Shown: positions 41,599-51,077 of the stretch, piece by piece
Position numbering within the stretch: position 1 is the stretch's first letter
Layout: every line of letters starts with the position of its first letter
Assembly (NCBI RefSeq): GCF_026586625.1
Contig: NZ_JAODIW010000010.1
Location: forward strand, 601,216-665,215
Source of the DNA: Halobium salinum
Lineage (GTDB): Archaea > Halobacteriota > Halobacteria > Halobacteriales > Haloferacaceae
DNA: 64,000 nucleotides
Direction of reading: 5' to 3'
Notes under the pieces: generated by a model
Told to the model about the DNA's origin: nothing
Databases searched by the model: none
The model's input: only the letters and a program-made list of their open reading frames with translations
Translations under genes and position numbers: made by a program

Positions 41599-42441
41599 TC
41601 ACTCGATGGAGACGTCTATCTCCACGACCGTGACGTAGACGCGTTCGACGCCCTCGACGTCGCACTCGACGGTGTCGCCGTCGACCGAGCAGTCGTCCGC
41701 GTTCGGCGTCGCGTCCTCGAGGTAGCGCTCCCACGCGTCGGTTCTGGGGGTCGTGACGTTGAGGTAGAGGTGGTACGGCTCCGTCTCGTCACGTTCGGTC
41801 ACGAACACCCGTTCGGTGGCGCGCTCGGTCCGGACGAGCACCGTCGTCGAACCGGCCACGTTCGTCCCCGCGTCCCGAGCGGGACGGGTCGCCACGACCG
41901 GGATGATGGCCCGGTCGGTTCGCATCTCGTCGGCGTCACCGTCGTCGAGCACCAGGTCGGGCTGACGGGTGACCACGGCGCCCTCGCGCTCGCTCCGGAG
42001 GACGGCACCGTTCGAGTAGACGACCTGTGAACCGCCGTCGGCCTCGTACACGAGCGGACTCACCTCGTACTCGGTCGTCATCGATTTCGCCGCCGTCGTC
42101 GGGTGCGCGGCGGTCACGTTCACGACGGTCGGCTCGTCGACGGACAGACCCGCGTCGGCGAGTTTCAGTTCGGTCGCGCGGCTGGGAGCGCTGTCGCGGG
42201 CCACGTCGTCGACGTTGTCGGCGAGCACGTCGAAGGCGCGCTCGGCGTTGTTCACCCGCTCGAAGTCGCGGGCGTCCTGTAACCCCTGCTGGCCAGCGAC
42301 GTAGACGATACCGACCGACGAGAGCACGAGCCCGAACACCAGGACGAAGCCGAGCACCTCGCTCACGCCACGTCGGTCGCCGCGGAGGGCTCCGGCGGCC
42401 CCGACACCGGGGCCGCCGGAGCCGGTGTCAGTCACCGGCAT
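41599..42441 (-). CDS. Pilin-like protein (DUF7289 family) of the pilus operon
   Basis: From ATG 42441 the protein has 280 residues. A pilin-type segment GVSEVLGFVLVFGLVLSSVGIVYV (about 25-48, with ...RRGVSEV before it) is followed by GLQDARDFERVNNAERAFDVLADNV, a coiled stalk, and a beta-rich C-terminal part with one cysteine pair. The start overlaps the end of the upstream DUF7266-like gene by 14 bp. It is the last gene of the operon. Confidence 0.85.
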   Translation of the reverse strand: MPVTDTGSGGPGVGAAGALRGDRRGVSEVLGFVLVFGLVLSSVGIVYVAGQQGLQDARDFERVNNAERAFDVLADNVDDVARDSAPSRATELKLADAGLSVDEPTVVNVTAAHPTTAAKSMTTEYEVSPLVYEADGGSQVVYSNGAVLRSEREGAVVTRQPDLVLDDGDADEMRTDRAIIPVVATRPARDAGTNVAGSTTVLVRTERATERVFVTERDETEPYHLYLNVTTPRTDAWERYLEDATPNADDCSVDGDTVECDVEGVERVYVTVVEIDVSIE

Positions 42442-42937
42442 GCACCTCCAGATGGGAGTCAGTCTCGTCGTACTCGACGACCAGGTTCCCGCCCTGCACC
42501 GGCGCTCCCACCTGCACGTCCGTCCGGGTCCTGAACGTGACTTCAACCGTCACCTCCGGGTCGGCGCTGTGGAGGGTTACGGTGGCGGCGTCGTCGCCGG
42601 CGTCCGAGTCCGTGAGTTCGACCGTGTACGCCGACCCCCCGACGCGCTCCGGGAGGCGGAACGAGGCCCGGACGTCCGTGTCCGTCCCGCCGGCGACGAC
42701 GAGGCGGTCCGCCGCGCTCACGTCCGCCGCCACCTGCTCGCCGAGCACCTCCAACTCGGAGCGGACGACCCGCTCGCGCTGGCCGTCGACGAACCCACCC
42801 ATCGCGATGAGGAGTCCGGAGATGAGCACCGTCGTGATGGCGAGGGTGAGGACGTAGCCGAGTGGAGTGGAGACCGCGCGGTCGTGATGACCCGTCGAGG
42901 GGCTCGACGTCCGGTTCGGACGAGTGCGCGGTGTCAT
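42428..42937 (-). CDS. Pilin-like protein (DUF7266 family)
   Basis: The 169-residue protein has the hydrophobic pilin helix after RAVSTPLGYVL (about 22-46) and a beta-rich exterior part. The DRAVSTPLGYVLTL entry matches haloarchaeal DUF7266 as I remember it. It probably is a minor pilin or assembly subunit. It overlaps its upstream neighbour by 4 bp (ATGA) and its downstream neighbour by 14 bp. Confidence 0.83.
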   Translation of the reverse strand: MTPRTRPNRTSSPSTGHHDRAVSTPLGYVLTLAITTVLISGLLIAMGGFVDGQRERVVRSELEVLGEQVAADVSAADRLVVAGGTDTDVRASFRLPERVGGSAYTVELTDSDAGDDAATVTLHSADPEVTVEVTFRTRTDVQVGAPVQGGNLVVEYDETDSHLEVHAGD

Positions 42938-44439
42938 GGCGGCGCCTCCGTCTCGTCGCTGTCCGTCGACGCCATTCCCTCGTCGTCGGTGACGATCACT
43001 TCGACTCGCCAGTCACCGGCGTTCGCGTTCCCACCTTTCTCCTTGACCTGAACGTCTTGGAAGACGTAGCTACCGCCGTCCGGGTTGGTGGCCGGGGTGA
43101 TTTCGTGTTCCTCCTCTTTGTTCCCGTCGGGGTCGTACAGGACGAGTCGGACCTGCGTCAGCGACCCGTCCGTGTCCTCGGCCGACCAGTCCACCGTGAA
43201 GTCGTACTTCTTCCCGCCGTCGGCGGCGACGCTGAACCCGTCGACGGTCGACTGTGGGGCCGCGTTGCCACCGTCTCCGCCACCCCCGTCGCCTCCGCCG
43301 CCACCACCACCGCCACCGCCGGCGACGGCACCGCCGGGGAGCGACCCGCCGATGCCGTACCGCCGGTCGTACCCCGAGGGGTCGACCGCGACGGTCGTCT
43401 CGTAGCGCGTGTCACCCGCGTCGTAGCTGAGGGTCGCCGCCGCCGAGTACACCGCGTCCGTGGCGTACGGGGAAGCGTCCACAACCGACGTCTCGTCCTC
43501 GTACTTCGTACCGTCGTCGACATCCTCGACGGCGTCCGCGACGAACAGTTCGTAGGTCCCGCGGACGTTCGGCGTCGTGTCGGTCCCCGCCCGTTCGAAG
43601 CGAATCTCGTGGGACTCCGTGAGTTCGGTGAGCGCGTCGAGGGCCGAGCAGTCCGTCCCGCCGACGTGCTCGTTCTCCACGTCGACGAGGACGTGCCCGT
43701 CGGTGGGGGTGGCGGTGCAGCGTGCCTCCATCGTTCGCGCCGTCCCGTCGTCGCGTAGCAGCGTGGCGCCGACTTCCCCGCCGTCCTCGTACAGGTACAG
43801 CTCCCACGTCGGGTCGGCGTCGGAGGGGGCCACGCCGCCCGCTTCGTCGAACACGACACGGAACATCGAACTGTCGCCGGCGTAATCCTCGGCCTCGTCG
43901 CCGTCGTCGGAGAGCGCGTGGAGGTCGGTCGTCGAGACGTTGAACCGGACGTTGCGGCTACCAGACGCGTCCGCCACGAGCGTCCAGTCGCCGGACCCGT
44001 CCGCGGACGTGAACGACCCCTCGACGTCCTGTGTGAGTCGCGTCCCGGCGACGGTCGACCCCGGGACGTGCTCGACCTCCACGGCTGTGCCGCGGGTCGC
44101 CGCGTGAACCGTCACCGCGTCGCTCCAGTTGGCCACGCTGTGTTCGTACACGGTCTCCCGGTCGCCGTGGTCCGCGTAGTTCGTGTGCGTCATCGCCCCG
44201 ACCAGTCCGCGCTCGACTGACTCGCGGACGGCGTGCGCGTCGTTGAGCGCGGCGGCGTCGTTACGCGTCGCCAGGTTCTCCGTGTAGATTGCGGTGTTGA
44301 GCAACAGCGCGAGGGCGACGAGGAGCACTGCGAGCGCCAGCCCCGTCACGAGCAGGAGTTGAGCGCGGTCCTCGCTCCCGTGGTCGCTTCCGTCCCCTTC
44401 ACCACCGCCGCTACCGCCGACCCACCTCACATCCGCCAC
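42934..44439 (-). CDS. Pilus-operon secreted protein (DUF7261-like) with poly-Gly linker
   Basis: The 501-residue protein has one N-terminal membrane helix (about 26-48: QLLLVTGLALAVLLVALALL) in a DUF7261-like setting, a long extracellular beta-rich region with Asn-linked glycosylation-like motifs, a poly-glycine/Asp linker near residues 370-390, and a C-terminal Ig/PKD-like strand domain (DFTVDWSAEDTDGSLTQVRL). It may be a surface-exposed pilus subunit or adhesin. The start overlaps the DUF7288-like gene by 13 bp. Confidence 0.83.
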   Translation of the reverse strand: MADVRWVGGSGGGEGDGSDHGSEDRAQLLLVTGLALAVLLVALALLLNTAIYTENLATRNDAAALNDAHAVRESVERGLVGAMTHTNYADHGDRETVYEHSVANWSDAVTVHAATRGTAVEVEHVPGSTVAGTRLTQDVEGSFTSADGSGDWTLVADASGSRNVRFNVSTTDLHALSDDGDEAEDYAGDSSMFRVVFDEAGGVAPSDADPTWELYLYEDGGEVGATLLRDDGTARTMEARCTATPTDGHVLVDVENEHVGGTDCSALDALTELTESHEIRFERAGTDTTPNVRGTYELFVADAVEDVDDGTKYEDETSVVDASPYATDAVYSAAATLSYDAGDTRYETTVAVDPSGYDRRYGIGGSLPGGAVAGGGGGGGGGGDGGGGDGGNAAPQSTVDGFSVAADGGKKYDFTVDWSAEDTDGSLTQVRLVLYDPDGNKEEEHEITPATNPDGGSYVFQDVQVKEKGGNANAGDWRVEVIVTDDEGMASTDSDETEAPP

Positions 44440-45068
44440 ACGACCACCTCCAGTTCGACCACGGCGTAGACGCCGCTCGCGGCGGTGTCGTCGGTGAAGT
44501 AGCCGTCCGCGTCGGCGAGTCGGGTCCCGGTCGGGTCGCCGCGCCAGTCGTCGACGACGTGGTCGTCGTACAGCGTCACCGGCCGGCTCGCGACGACCGC
44601 GTTGTCGCTCGGCTCGCCGAGGTCGACGACGTGGTGGACGCGGCGCTGTCCGCCGTCGACGTAGTAGGCGTTCACGTCGAACGCGATTCCGCGTTCGAGA
44701 AACGTCTGCGTGAGCGTGCGGAGGAACGGGACGGGCACGGAGTCGTCGTCCGCCCCGAACGCCTCGTTCGGCGGCTCACCCTGCGTGTACGCCCCACCGC
44801 GGCTGGTGTTCCAGTGGCGCGTCCCCGACTCGTTCCAGTAGAGGAGCGTCTGTCGCAGCTCCCCGCGGTCCCCTGCCACGGCGAGTACGCCCTCCGCCGT
44901 CGCCGCCTGCTGGTTCTCGATGTGCTGACTGGACGTGCTCGCCGTCAGCGGCGTCACCGCCGTGGCCTGCAACGCGAAGACGAGTCCGGCGACGAGCAGG
45001 AGGCTCGCGGTCACCGCCTCCAGCGTGTGTGCCTGTGCGCGGTCGCGGTCGTCCCGGTTCCGAAGCAT
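44427..45068 (-). CDS. Pilus-operon protein (DUF7288-like)
   Basis: The 213-residue protein begins MLRNRDDRDRAQAHTLEAV with a hydrophobic helix (AVTASLLLVAGLVFALQATAV, about 18-38), then TPLTASTSSQHIENQQAATAEG and a beta-rich ectodomain. The AQAHTLEA entry matches DUF7288 from memory. TGATG overlap with the preceding gene indicates coupled translation. Confidence 0.83.
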   Translation of the reverse strand: MLRNRDDRDRAQAHTLEAVTASLLLVAGLVFALQATAVTPLTASTSSQHIENQQAATAEGVLAVAGDRGELRQTLLYWNESGTRHWNTSRGGAYTQGEPPNEAFGADDDSVPVPFLRTLTQTFLERGIAFDVNAYYVDGGQRRVHHVVDLGEPSDNAVVASRPVTLYDDHVVDDWRGDPTGTRLADADGYFTDDTAASGVYAVVELEVVVWRM

Positions 45069-45580
45069 CACCAGACACTCACCAGGAGCCGGTACGTCTC
45101 GCCGTCGTAGGAGACGGCGCGCTGTGCGACGGCGACGTTCCCGCTCGACGGGGGTGTCGGGCCCGCAGCGAGCGACCCGTCGTCGGTGCCGTCGCCGTCG
45201 AAGTCGGCGTCGACGACCCCGTCCGGCCCCTCGACCGTCACCCGTACACCGGACCCCTCCGCGTGAAGCGCCGCTCCGAGGTCGGAGGCGTCGGTTCCGA
45301 ACCGACAGTCGAGGCCGCCGGCTCCGTCGCCCTCCGCGTCGAAGAACTCGCGGGCGCAGTCGCCGTCGAGGCGGTACGGCTCGGTCGGGTCGGCGACCAG
45401 CAGGTCCGCCGCCAGCGACTCGGCGAGGCGGTCGGCCCGTCCCACGTCCTCCTGCGTGCTGTCGAAGGGGTCGAGCATCCCGGGGACGAACGTCACCACA
45501 CCGGCGACGGTGACGAGGAAGATGCTGACGCCGACGGCGTAGTCGAGCGTCGACTGGCCGCGGTTCGTCCCGCCCGCCAT
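45068..45580 (-). CDS. Pilus-operon protein (DUF7287-like)
   Basis: The 170-residue protein MAGGTNRGQSTLDYAVGVS has a single membrane helix (about 13-32) and ends in a beta-rich region with one CysCys pair (DGDCAREFF, GLDCRFG). GQSTLDYAVGVSIFLVTV resembles a type IV pilin-like signal (RGQ-type cleavage site), so it may be processed by prepilin peptidase. TGATG overlaps connect it with pilC before and the DUF7288-like gene after. Confidence 0.83.
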   Translation of the reverse strand: MAGGTNRGQSTLDYAVGVSIFLVTVAGVVTFVPGMLDPFDSTQEDVGRADRLAESLAADLLVADPTEPYRLDGDCAREFFDAEGDGAGGLDCRFGTDASDLGAALHAEGSGVRVTVEGPDGVVDADFDGDGTDDGSLAAGPTPPSSGNVAVAQRAVSYDGETYRLLVSVW

Positions 45581-47613
45581 CAGCCGACCACCATCCACAC
45601 CGCGAGCGCGATGGTCTGGAGCACGACGACGAACTTGACCCCGGAGACGATGTCGGCGTCGCGGATGTACCCCGCGATGAACCCCGAGAGGATGGCCTGC
45701 AGGGTGACCGCGTGGAAGAACAGCAGCGAGAGCGTGTTCGGGTCGACGCCCCCGCCGAAGCTGGCGGCGCCCGCCCCGCCGCCACCGCCGCCGCCCGCCT
45801 GGCTCGTCAGCCCGGCCATCACGTCGAGGAACTGTGTCTTGAGGATGGCCATGACGGCGAGGAGGGTCAGGTACGTCATGATGATGATGACGACCTGCAT
45901 CCGGGTGCGGGACTTGCGCTCCCGGTCGATGTCGTCCTGGTTCTCGGAGGCCTGCGCGGCCGTCGTCAGGACGTCCGTAATCTGGCTCGACGCCTCCTGG
46001 GCCTTCGTGATGAGCTTCACCGTGCGGGCCAGCCGCGGGATGTGGTACTTGTTGTTGAACTCGACGAGCGCCTCCTTGAGGCTCATCCCGTACTGGACCT
46101 TCCCGTGCATGACGTCGAACTCGTCGGCGAGTTTGCCCGAGGAGGTGTCCGAGACGGCCTTGACCGATTCGAGGAGCGTCAGGCCGGTGTCGTTCGCGCT
46201 GGAGAGCTTCCGGAGGTTGTCTGAGAGCTTCCCGACGACGGCGGCCCGCGAGCGGACGTTCCACGTGTGGAAGACGGCGAGGGGAATCGCCGTCGTGTAG
46301 ACGGGGACGTACACCCAGACGAACGTCGACCACACCGGCGACGCGACCATCGCGTCCCACGAGGTGGGCGCCGAGCCGCTGGCGACCGCGAGGCCGAGGA
46401 GGACGGCCACGGCGGGCCCCGTCAGCGCGAGGGTGTACAGGGGTCGGTCCCGGAAGAACAGGTGTGGCCGTCTCAGTAGGGCCGCTGTTTTGTGATTCCC
46501 CTCGCGCGAGTGTACCCGGTCGAAGAGGCTGTACGAGCCGACGAAGCTCTCGACGAAGCCGAGGTGGACGAGCCCCTCCTTGTGAGCGTCTTTCAGGCGG
46601 TCGGTCGCGTCGGCGGGCGCGAGAAAGCCGTCGCCGACCTCGTCCTGTTTGACCGTCGAGACGAGCACGAGGAAGCCGGCGCCGGTGATGGGGATGAGCC
46701 CGTAGACGGTGCCGTACAGCATCGCCTGGTCGGCGTTGCCGAGCATCCCCATGATGACCAGGATGATGATGAGCAGCAGGGGGAACAGCGAGAGCGTCAT
46801 GTACATCTCGCCGAACAGCTCCAGGGTCTCCAGGGTCATCTCCTGTTGCTGTTTCGCCGTCCGCATGTGCTTCTGCTTCTTGTCGTCGAGGAAGCTCTGC
46901 ATGTCGCCGCCGGAGTTGATGATGGAGAGCATGTCCGTCAGAAACTGCGACAGCTCGTCGCTCGGGGTCTCCATCGCCTGCTCCCTGATGGCGGTCCGGT
47001 AGTCGGTGCCGAAGTACTCCGTCTCGTTGACGATGCTCTGGAACTCGTGGGCGACCTCGCCGTACGTGTCCTCGGCCTGGCCCATCGCCTCCAGAATCTC
47101 GAGTTGGTTCAGCCCCCCGACGGAGAGGGCGTACATGAACGAGATGGCGTCGACGAGCAGCATGTTTATCTCGCGCTCCCGCGCCGAGGCCCGCGAGTAC
47201 GGGATGGCGACGAGGGTGCCGAAACCCGTCGCGAAGCCGACGGAGCCGAAGACGACGCCCGCCAGCCCGACGGCGAGGGGCACCTTCACCGCGGTGAGGA
47301 CGTCGGCCATCGCCTCGCTCGGGAGTTGCGCGCCGAGCGAGAGCATCCCCGGCGGAATCACGCCGAAGGCGAACAGCATCCAGGCGAGCGCCGTGCCCAT
47401 CGCCCACAGCGCTCCGCCGGCGATGACGCCGATGCCGAGCGCCCGCGCCACGTACAGTTCGACGGTGACCGGCATCCGCGCCTGCGCGAGCTTCTCCCCC
47501 ACGTCGCCGACGAAGTCGCCGTCGGCGTCGAACAGCAGGCGGAAGAGCGGGTAGAACGCGTCACCGAGCGGGTCGTCGGCGTCGACGCTCCCGCCGCCGG
47601 TCTCGAGGCTCAT
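45580..47613 (-). CDS. pilC: Type IV pilus platform protein (PilC/TadC-like)
   Basis: The 677-residue membrane protein has two T2SSF domains with helices in the stretches about 50-70, 100-135, 255-300 and 375-410, and a final set near 590-670. Typical cytosolic helical parts include GLNQLEILEAMGQAEDTYG and GLTLLESVKAVSDTSSG. It works with the ATPase gene immediately upstream. Start codon ATG 47613 overlaps the ATPase stop codon (ATGA). Confidence 0.93.
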   Translation of the reverse strand: MSLETGGGSVDADDPLGDAFYPLFRLLFDADGDFVGDVGEKLAQARMPVTVELYVARALGIGVIAGGALWAMGTALAWMLFAFGVIPPGMLSLGAQLPSEAMADVLTAVKVPLAVGLAGVVFGSVGFATGFGTLVAIPYSRASAREREINMLLVDAISFMYALSVGGLNQLEILEAMGQAEDTYGEVAHEFQSIVNETEYFGTDYRTAIREQAMETPSDELSQFLTDMLSIINSGGDMQSFLDDKKQKHMRTAKQQQEMTLETLELFGEMYMTLSLFPLLLIIILVIMGMLGNADQAMLYGTVYGLIPITGAGFLVLVSTVKQDEVGDGFLAPADATDRLKDAHKEGLVHLGFVESFVGSYSLFDRVHSREGNHKTAALLRRPHLFFRDRPLYTLALTGPAVAVLLGLAVASGSAPTSWDAMVASPVWSTFVWVYVPVYTTAIPLAVFHTWNVRSRAAVVGKLSDNLRKLSSANDTGLTLLESVKAVSDTSSGKLADEFDVMHGKVQYGMSLKEALVEFNNKYHIPRLARTVKLITKAQEASSQITDVLTTAAQASENQDDIDRERKSRTRMQVVIIIMTYLTLLAVMAILKTQFLDVMAGLTSQAGGGGGGGAGAASFGGGVDPNTLSLLFFHAVTLQAILSGFIAGYIRDADIVSGVKFVVVLQTIALAVWMVVG

Positions 47614-50600
47614 CGGGTGTCCTCGCTCCCGTCTCCGGAGTCCGCTTCGTCGTTCCGGGTGTCGGTCGCCTCGGTGTCAGCCGCGTCGGGGTCGGCCTCC
47701 TCGAACTCGCCGAAGCCCCAGTCGTCGGAGTCCTCGGGCGCCTCGGGGCCGTCGGAGTCGACGGACCGGTCGGTGGGCGTCGGCTCGCCGACGGTGTCGC
47801 TTCCGTCCTCCTCGACAGCCGCCGCTCCGTCGTCGTCGACGACGACCCGCCCCGTGGAGTCGTCAACGTCGTCGTTCCCGTTCTCGGCCTCCCCCGCGTC
47901 GGCGGGAGCCGACCCGACGAACGCCGAACCATCGGCCTCGAAGTCGAGCGAGTCGTCGTCCGGTGGGCCGAACGCCGGACCGCGGCCACTACCGCTCTCC
48001 GACTCCGACTCGCCACGCTCGTCAGGGTCGGGGTCGGGGCCGGGACCACCGAACCCATAGTCGCCGGCAGGCACGTCCGCGCCGTCGTCGGGGGTGCTGT
48101 CCCCGCCGTCGCCGTCCCCGTCGAGGAACCCGCCGAAGGGGTCCCCGTCTTCGTCCTCGTTTCGGTCGGCGAAGCCGTCGACCGCGGCCTCGCCGTCCGG
48201 CCGGTCGTCGCTCTCGTCGCCGTCGGCCGTGCTCTCCGGGGACTCGTCGGTCGGTGGTCCCTCCGGCGGTCGACCCGACGCGGAACTGTCCGTCGGCCCC
48301 TCGTCGAGGGCGGGGGTCCGCTCGTCGTCGGCCGGCCCGTCGAGTTCGTCGGGTCTCCTCTCGGGTGCGTCGAGTTGCGGGTCGTCGGGACCCGAGCGGT
48401 CGAACCCCTCGCCGGCACCGGGCGTCGCCTCCACGTCCTCGTCGGCTTCGACGCCGGCGAGGGCGTCGGCTACACTGCCGGCGGGGCGGTCGCGGAACTC
48501 GGGGAACAGCTCCTCCTCGGCGCGCGCGAGAACCGCCTCGGCCTCCGCGAGTACGTCCTCCGGCGGGTCGGGTCGGGGGACCATCTCCTCCTTCTCGGGG
48601 TCGACGTCGATGAGGACGGACTCCATCTCGCGGAGGTCTTCGAGGCTCGTCTCGAGTCCGTCGCGCGCCATCAACGAGACGATGGTCGGCGGGTCGTTGA
48701 TGAACGCCTGGAGGGTGGCGGCGACCTGTGCGTACGTGTTCAGCCCGTTGACGATGAGGTACGCGATGACGACCTGCCGGCGGAACTGCTCCCCGGCGAG
48801 TTCGTCGGCCGACCAGCCGCGGTCGAACATGATCTCGTTGAACGTGTTCGAGTCGCCCATCTTCAGGAACTCGTCAGACTCGGCCTGCCACTGAAACACG
48901 TCCTGCACGTTGATTTCGTCGTTCTCGGGGTCGTAGTGGTTGATTTCGGTGAGCGACTTGTTCCGGCGGACCTTCCGGCCCTGCACGCGGGTGGAGGTCT
49001 GGATGGAGACGAGGTCGAGCGCCGTGAACATCGTCTTCGAGACGTTGATGGGCTCCGTCGTGAAGCGCTTCAGCACCTCGCCGACGCTGTCTGCGTGGAA
49101 GGTGGTGTAGGTAGTGTGGCCCGTGGACATGACCTGGAAGGCGGTGCGTCCCTCCTCGCCGCGAATCTCGCCCATGACGATGTAGTCGGGGCGCTGACGC
49201 AGGGCGGCTTCGAGGAGGTCGAACTCGTCGACGTCACCCTTGTCGTCGTCGGAGAAGGAGGGTCGAGTGACGCTGGCAATCCAGTTGCGCTGGGGGAGTT
49301 CGACCTCGCGGGTGTCCTCGATGGAGACGATTTTGGCGTTCGAAGGGATGAACAGCGAGACGGCGTTGAGGCTGGTCGTCTTCCCCGACGCCGTGCCGCC
49401 CGCGAAGATGAGCGACTTGTCGTTCTCGATGCAGAGCCAGAGGAAGGCCATCTCGTCGAGCGAGAACGTCTTCCAGTTGATGAGGTCGATGGGGGTGAAC
49501 GGGACGTCCTTGAACTGCCGGATGGTGTAGTTCGTCCCGTGGTCGGACACTTCCTTCCCGAGCGTCAGCTGGGCGCGCGACCCGTCCGGGAGGGTGGCGT
49601 CGACCTGCGGCCGGCGCTTCGAGATGCCCTTGCCGGAGCGCTGGGCGAGCTTCACGACGAAGTCGTCCAGTTCGGTGCGCCCGTGGTAGACGTTCGAGAT
49701 GATCTGCTCGTAGTCGCCGTGGTAGACGAAGACGGGCGAGTCGTACCCGTCACAGGAGACGTCCTCCACGTTGATGTCGTGTTTGATGCCGTCGATGCGC
49801 TCGTAGCCGATGAAGTCGCGTTCGAGGTAGTACAGCAGCTTCCGGACCTCGTACTCGGTGAGCGTCTCCGCGTCGTCCTCGAGGACGGCGGGCTCCGGTC
49901 GTGCGGCGATGCCCTCGATGTTGCCGTTCTCGACTATCGCCTCCCAGCCGAGCGCTCGAAGGACGCGTGGGCCGAGACCCTCGGCCCCGCCGTCGATGCC
50001 GAGTCGGTCCGCGAGCGCGTTGCCGAGGCTCCCCCCGGACTCGCGGCTGTACAGGTCGTATCGGTCGAGCAGGTCGTAGGTTCGGTCCTCGATGACCGTC
50101 CGCCGGTGGGCGTCGCCGTCCGGCCCCTCCGTGTCGTCGACGACGGCCTCGTCGTCGTACTTGATGGCGGTCCGGAGCTTCCCGGTGAGGAACTCCCCCA
50201 GGTCGGATTCGATTTCGTTGCGGTAGGGCTCGACGAGGTAGTACTTCTTCTCGTTCTCCTTCGTCGAGTGGAACACCACGACGAACGCGTACGGCTCGTT
50301 CACCCAGTACCGCTCCACCTCGCGGAAGTGGGTCTTCTTCGCCATCGGCACCGCCTTCTCCAGGTCGTAGCGGTTCGCGATGGTCGTCTGGCCCGCCGCC
50401 GTCGAGAAGAACGCGTCCTCGTCGAGTTCCTCGTCGACGTCGACGGTGCGCTCGTCGACTACCTCGTCCAACTCGTCGGCGCGGTCCGCGAGCCGTGAGA
50501 GGACGCTCTCGATTCGCTCCGGGTCGAACCCCGACCCGAGCGCCTCCTCCCGGGAGAACGGCTCCTTCTCGCCATCCGCGTCCCGTGGGGCGTCGCCGTC

Positions 50601-51077
50601 CTCGTCGTAGTAGTACTCGCGCTTGTAGTGTTCCCACAGCCACTCGTCTTTGACGACGGGCGTCGTCTCCGGGTCGCAGAACGACTCGAAGTACTCGGAG
50701 AGGGCGTCCGCGTTGCCGCCGCCGACGGCGACTCGCGGTTCGAGGTCGTCGGGGTGGAAGCCGAGGTACTGTCCGGGGTCGAAGTCGACCCGGTCCCAGT
50801 CGTCGCCGACGGGTTTGGTCGGCTCGTACTCCTCCTCCTCGTCCCAGCGGTCGCTCCCGGGGACGGCGCGCGGACCGGGGTACAGCTCGTCGGCGACGCT
50901 GTCGTAACCGTGTTCCTCGAGGAACTCCCGCCACGTGTACTCGCCGACGCGCGCCACCTCGCGCTCGCTGTCACCACCACTCGTGTCCGTCTCCACCCCG
51001 TCCCCCGTGGACTCCGCCGGCTCCTCCGGCTCGGTCCCCTCCCCCGAGTCGGCGTCGTCGGCGATGTCGATAGCCAT
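47610..51077 (-). CDS. pilB: Type IV pilus assembly ATPase (PilB-like) with long acidic tail
   Basis: From ATG 51077 the protein has 1155 residues. An acidic N-terminal extension precedes the secretion-ATPase core with Walker A GGTASGKTT (about 558-566), the Asp box SIEDTREVEL, Walker B DYIVMGEIRGEE and STGHTTYTTFHADS. Residues about 825-1155 are almost wholly Asp/Glu/Gly/Ser/Pro. A TATA-like TTAAAAAAG (51100-51108, read on the minus strand) lies 24-31 bp upstream of 51077. It heads a seven-gene chain with pilC and five small secreted proteins, and so should power one type IV pilus system. Confidence 0.93.
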   Translation of the reverse strand: MAIDIADDADSGEGTEPEEPAESTGDGVETDTSGGDSEREVARVGEYTWREFLEEHGYDSVADELYPGPRAVPGSDRWDEEEEYEPTKPVGDDWDRVDFDPGQYLGFHPDDLEPRVAVGGGNADALSEYFESFCDPETTPVVKDEWLWEHYKREYYYDEDGDAPRDADGEKEPFSREEALGSGFDPERIESVLSRLADRADELDEVVDERTVDVDEELDEDAFFSTAAGQTTIANRYDLEKAVPMAKKTHFREVERYWVNEPYAFVVVFHSTKENEKKYYLVEPYRNEIESDLGEFLTGKLRTAIKYDDEAVVDDTEGPDGDAHRRTVIEDRTYDLLDRYDLYSRESGGSLGNALADRLGIDGGAEGLGPRVLRALGWEAIVENGNIEGIAARPEPAVLEDDAETLTEYEVRKLLYYLERDFIGYERIDGIKHDINVEDVSCDGYDSPVFVYHGDYEQIISNVYHGRTELDDFVVKLAQRSGKGISKRRPQVDATLPDGSRAQLTLGKEVSDHGTNYTIRQFKDVPFTPIDLINWKTFSLDEMAFLWLCIENDKSLIFAGGTASGKTTSLNAVSLFIPSNAKIVSIEDTREVELPQRNWIASVTRPSFSDDDKGDVDEFDLLEAALRQRPDYIVMGEIRGEEGRTAFQVMSTGHTTYTTFHADSVGEVLKRFTTEPINVSKTMFTALDLVSIQTSTRVQGRKVRRNKSLTEINHYDPENDEINVQDVFQWQAESDEFLKMGDSNTFNEIMFDRGWSADELAGEQFRRQVVIAYLIVNGLNTYAQVAATLQAFINDPPTIVSLMARDGLETSLEDLREMESVLIDVDPEKEEMVPRPDPPEDVLAEAEAVLARAEEELFPEFRDRPAGSVADALAGVEADEDVEATPGAGEGFDRSGPDDPQLDAPERRPDELDGPADDERTPALDEGPTDSSASGRPPEGPPTDESPESTADGDESDDRPDGEAAVDGFADRNEDEDGDPFGGFLDGDGDGGDSTPDDGADVPAGDYGFGGPGPDPDPDERGESESESGSGRGPAFGPPDDDSLDFEADGSAFVGSAPADAGEAENGNDDVDDSTGRVVVDDDGAAAVEEDGSDTVGEPTPTDRSVDSDGPEAPEDSDDWGFGEFEEADPDAADTEATDTRNDEADSGDGSEDTR

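Noticed and set aside
45068..47407. 779-codon open frame over the platform protein and DUF7287-like genes
   Set aside because: Only its last 170 codons (45068-45580) fit a real protein; the rest is a shadow of pilC.
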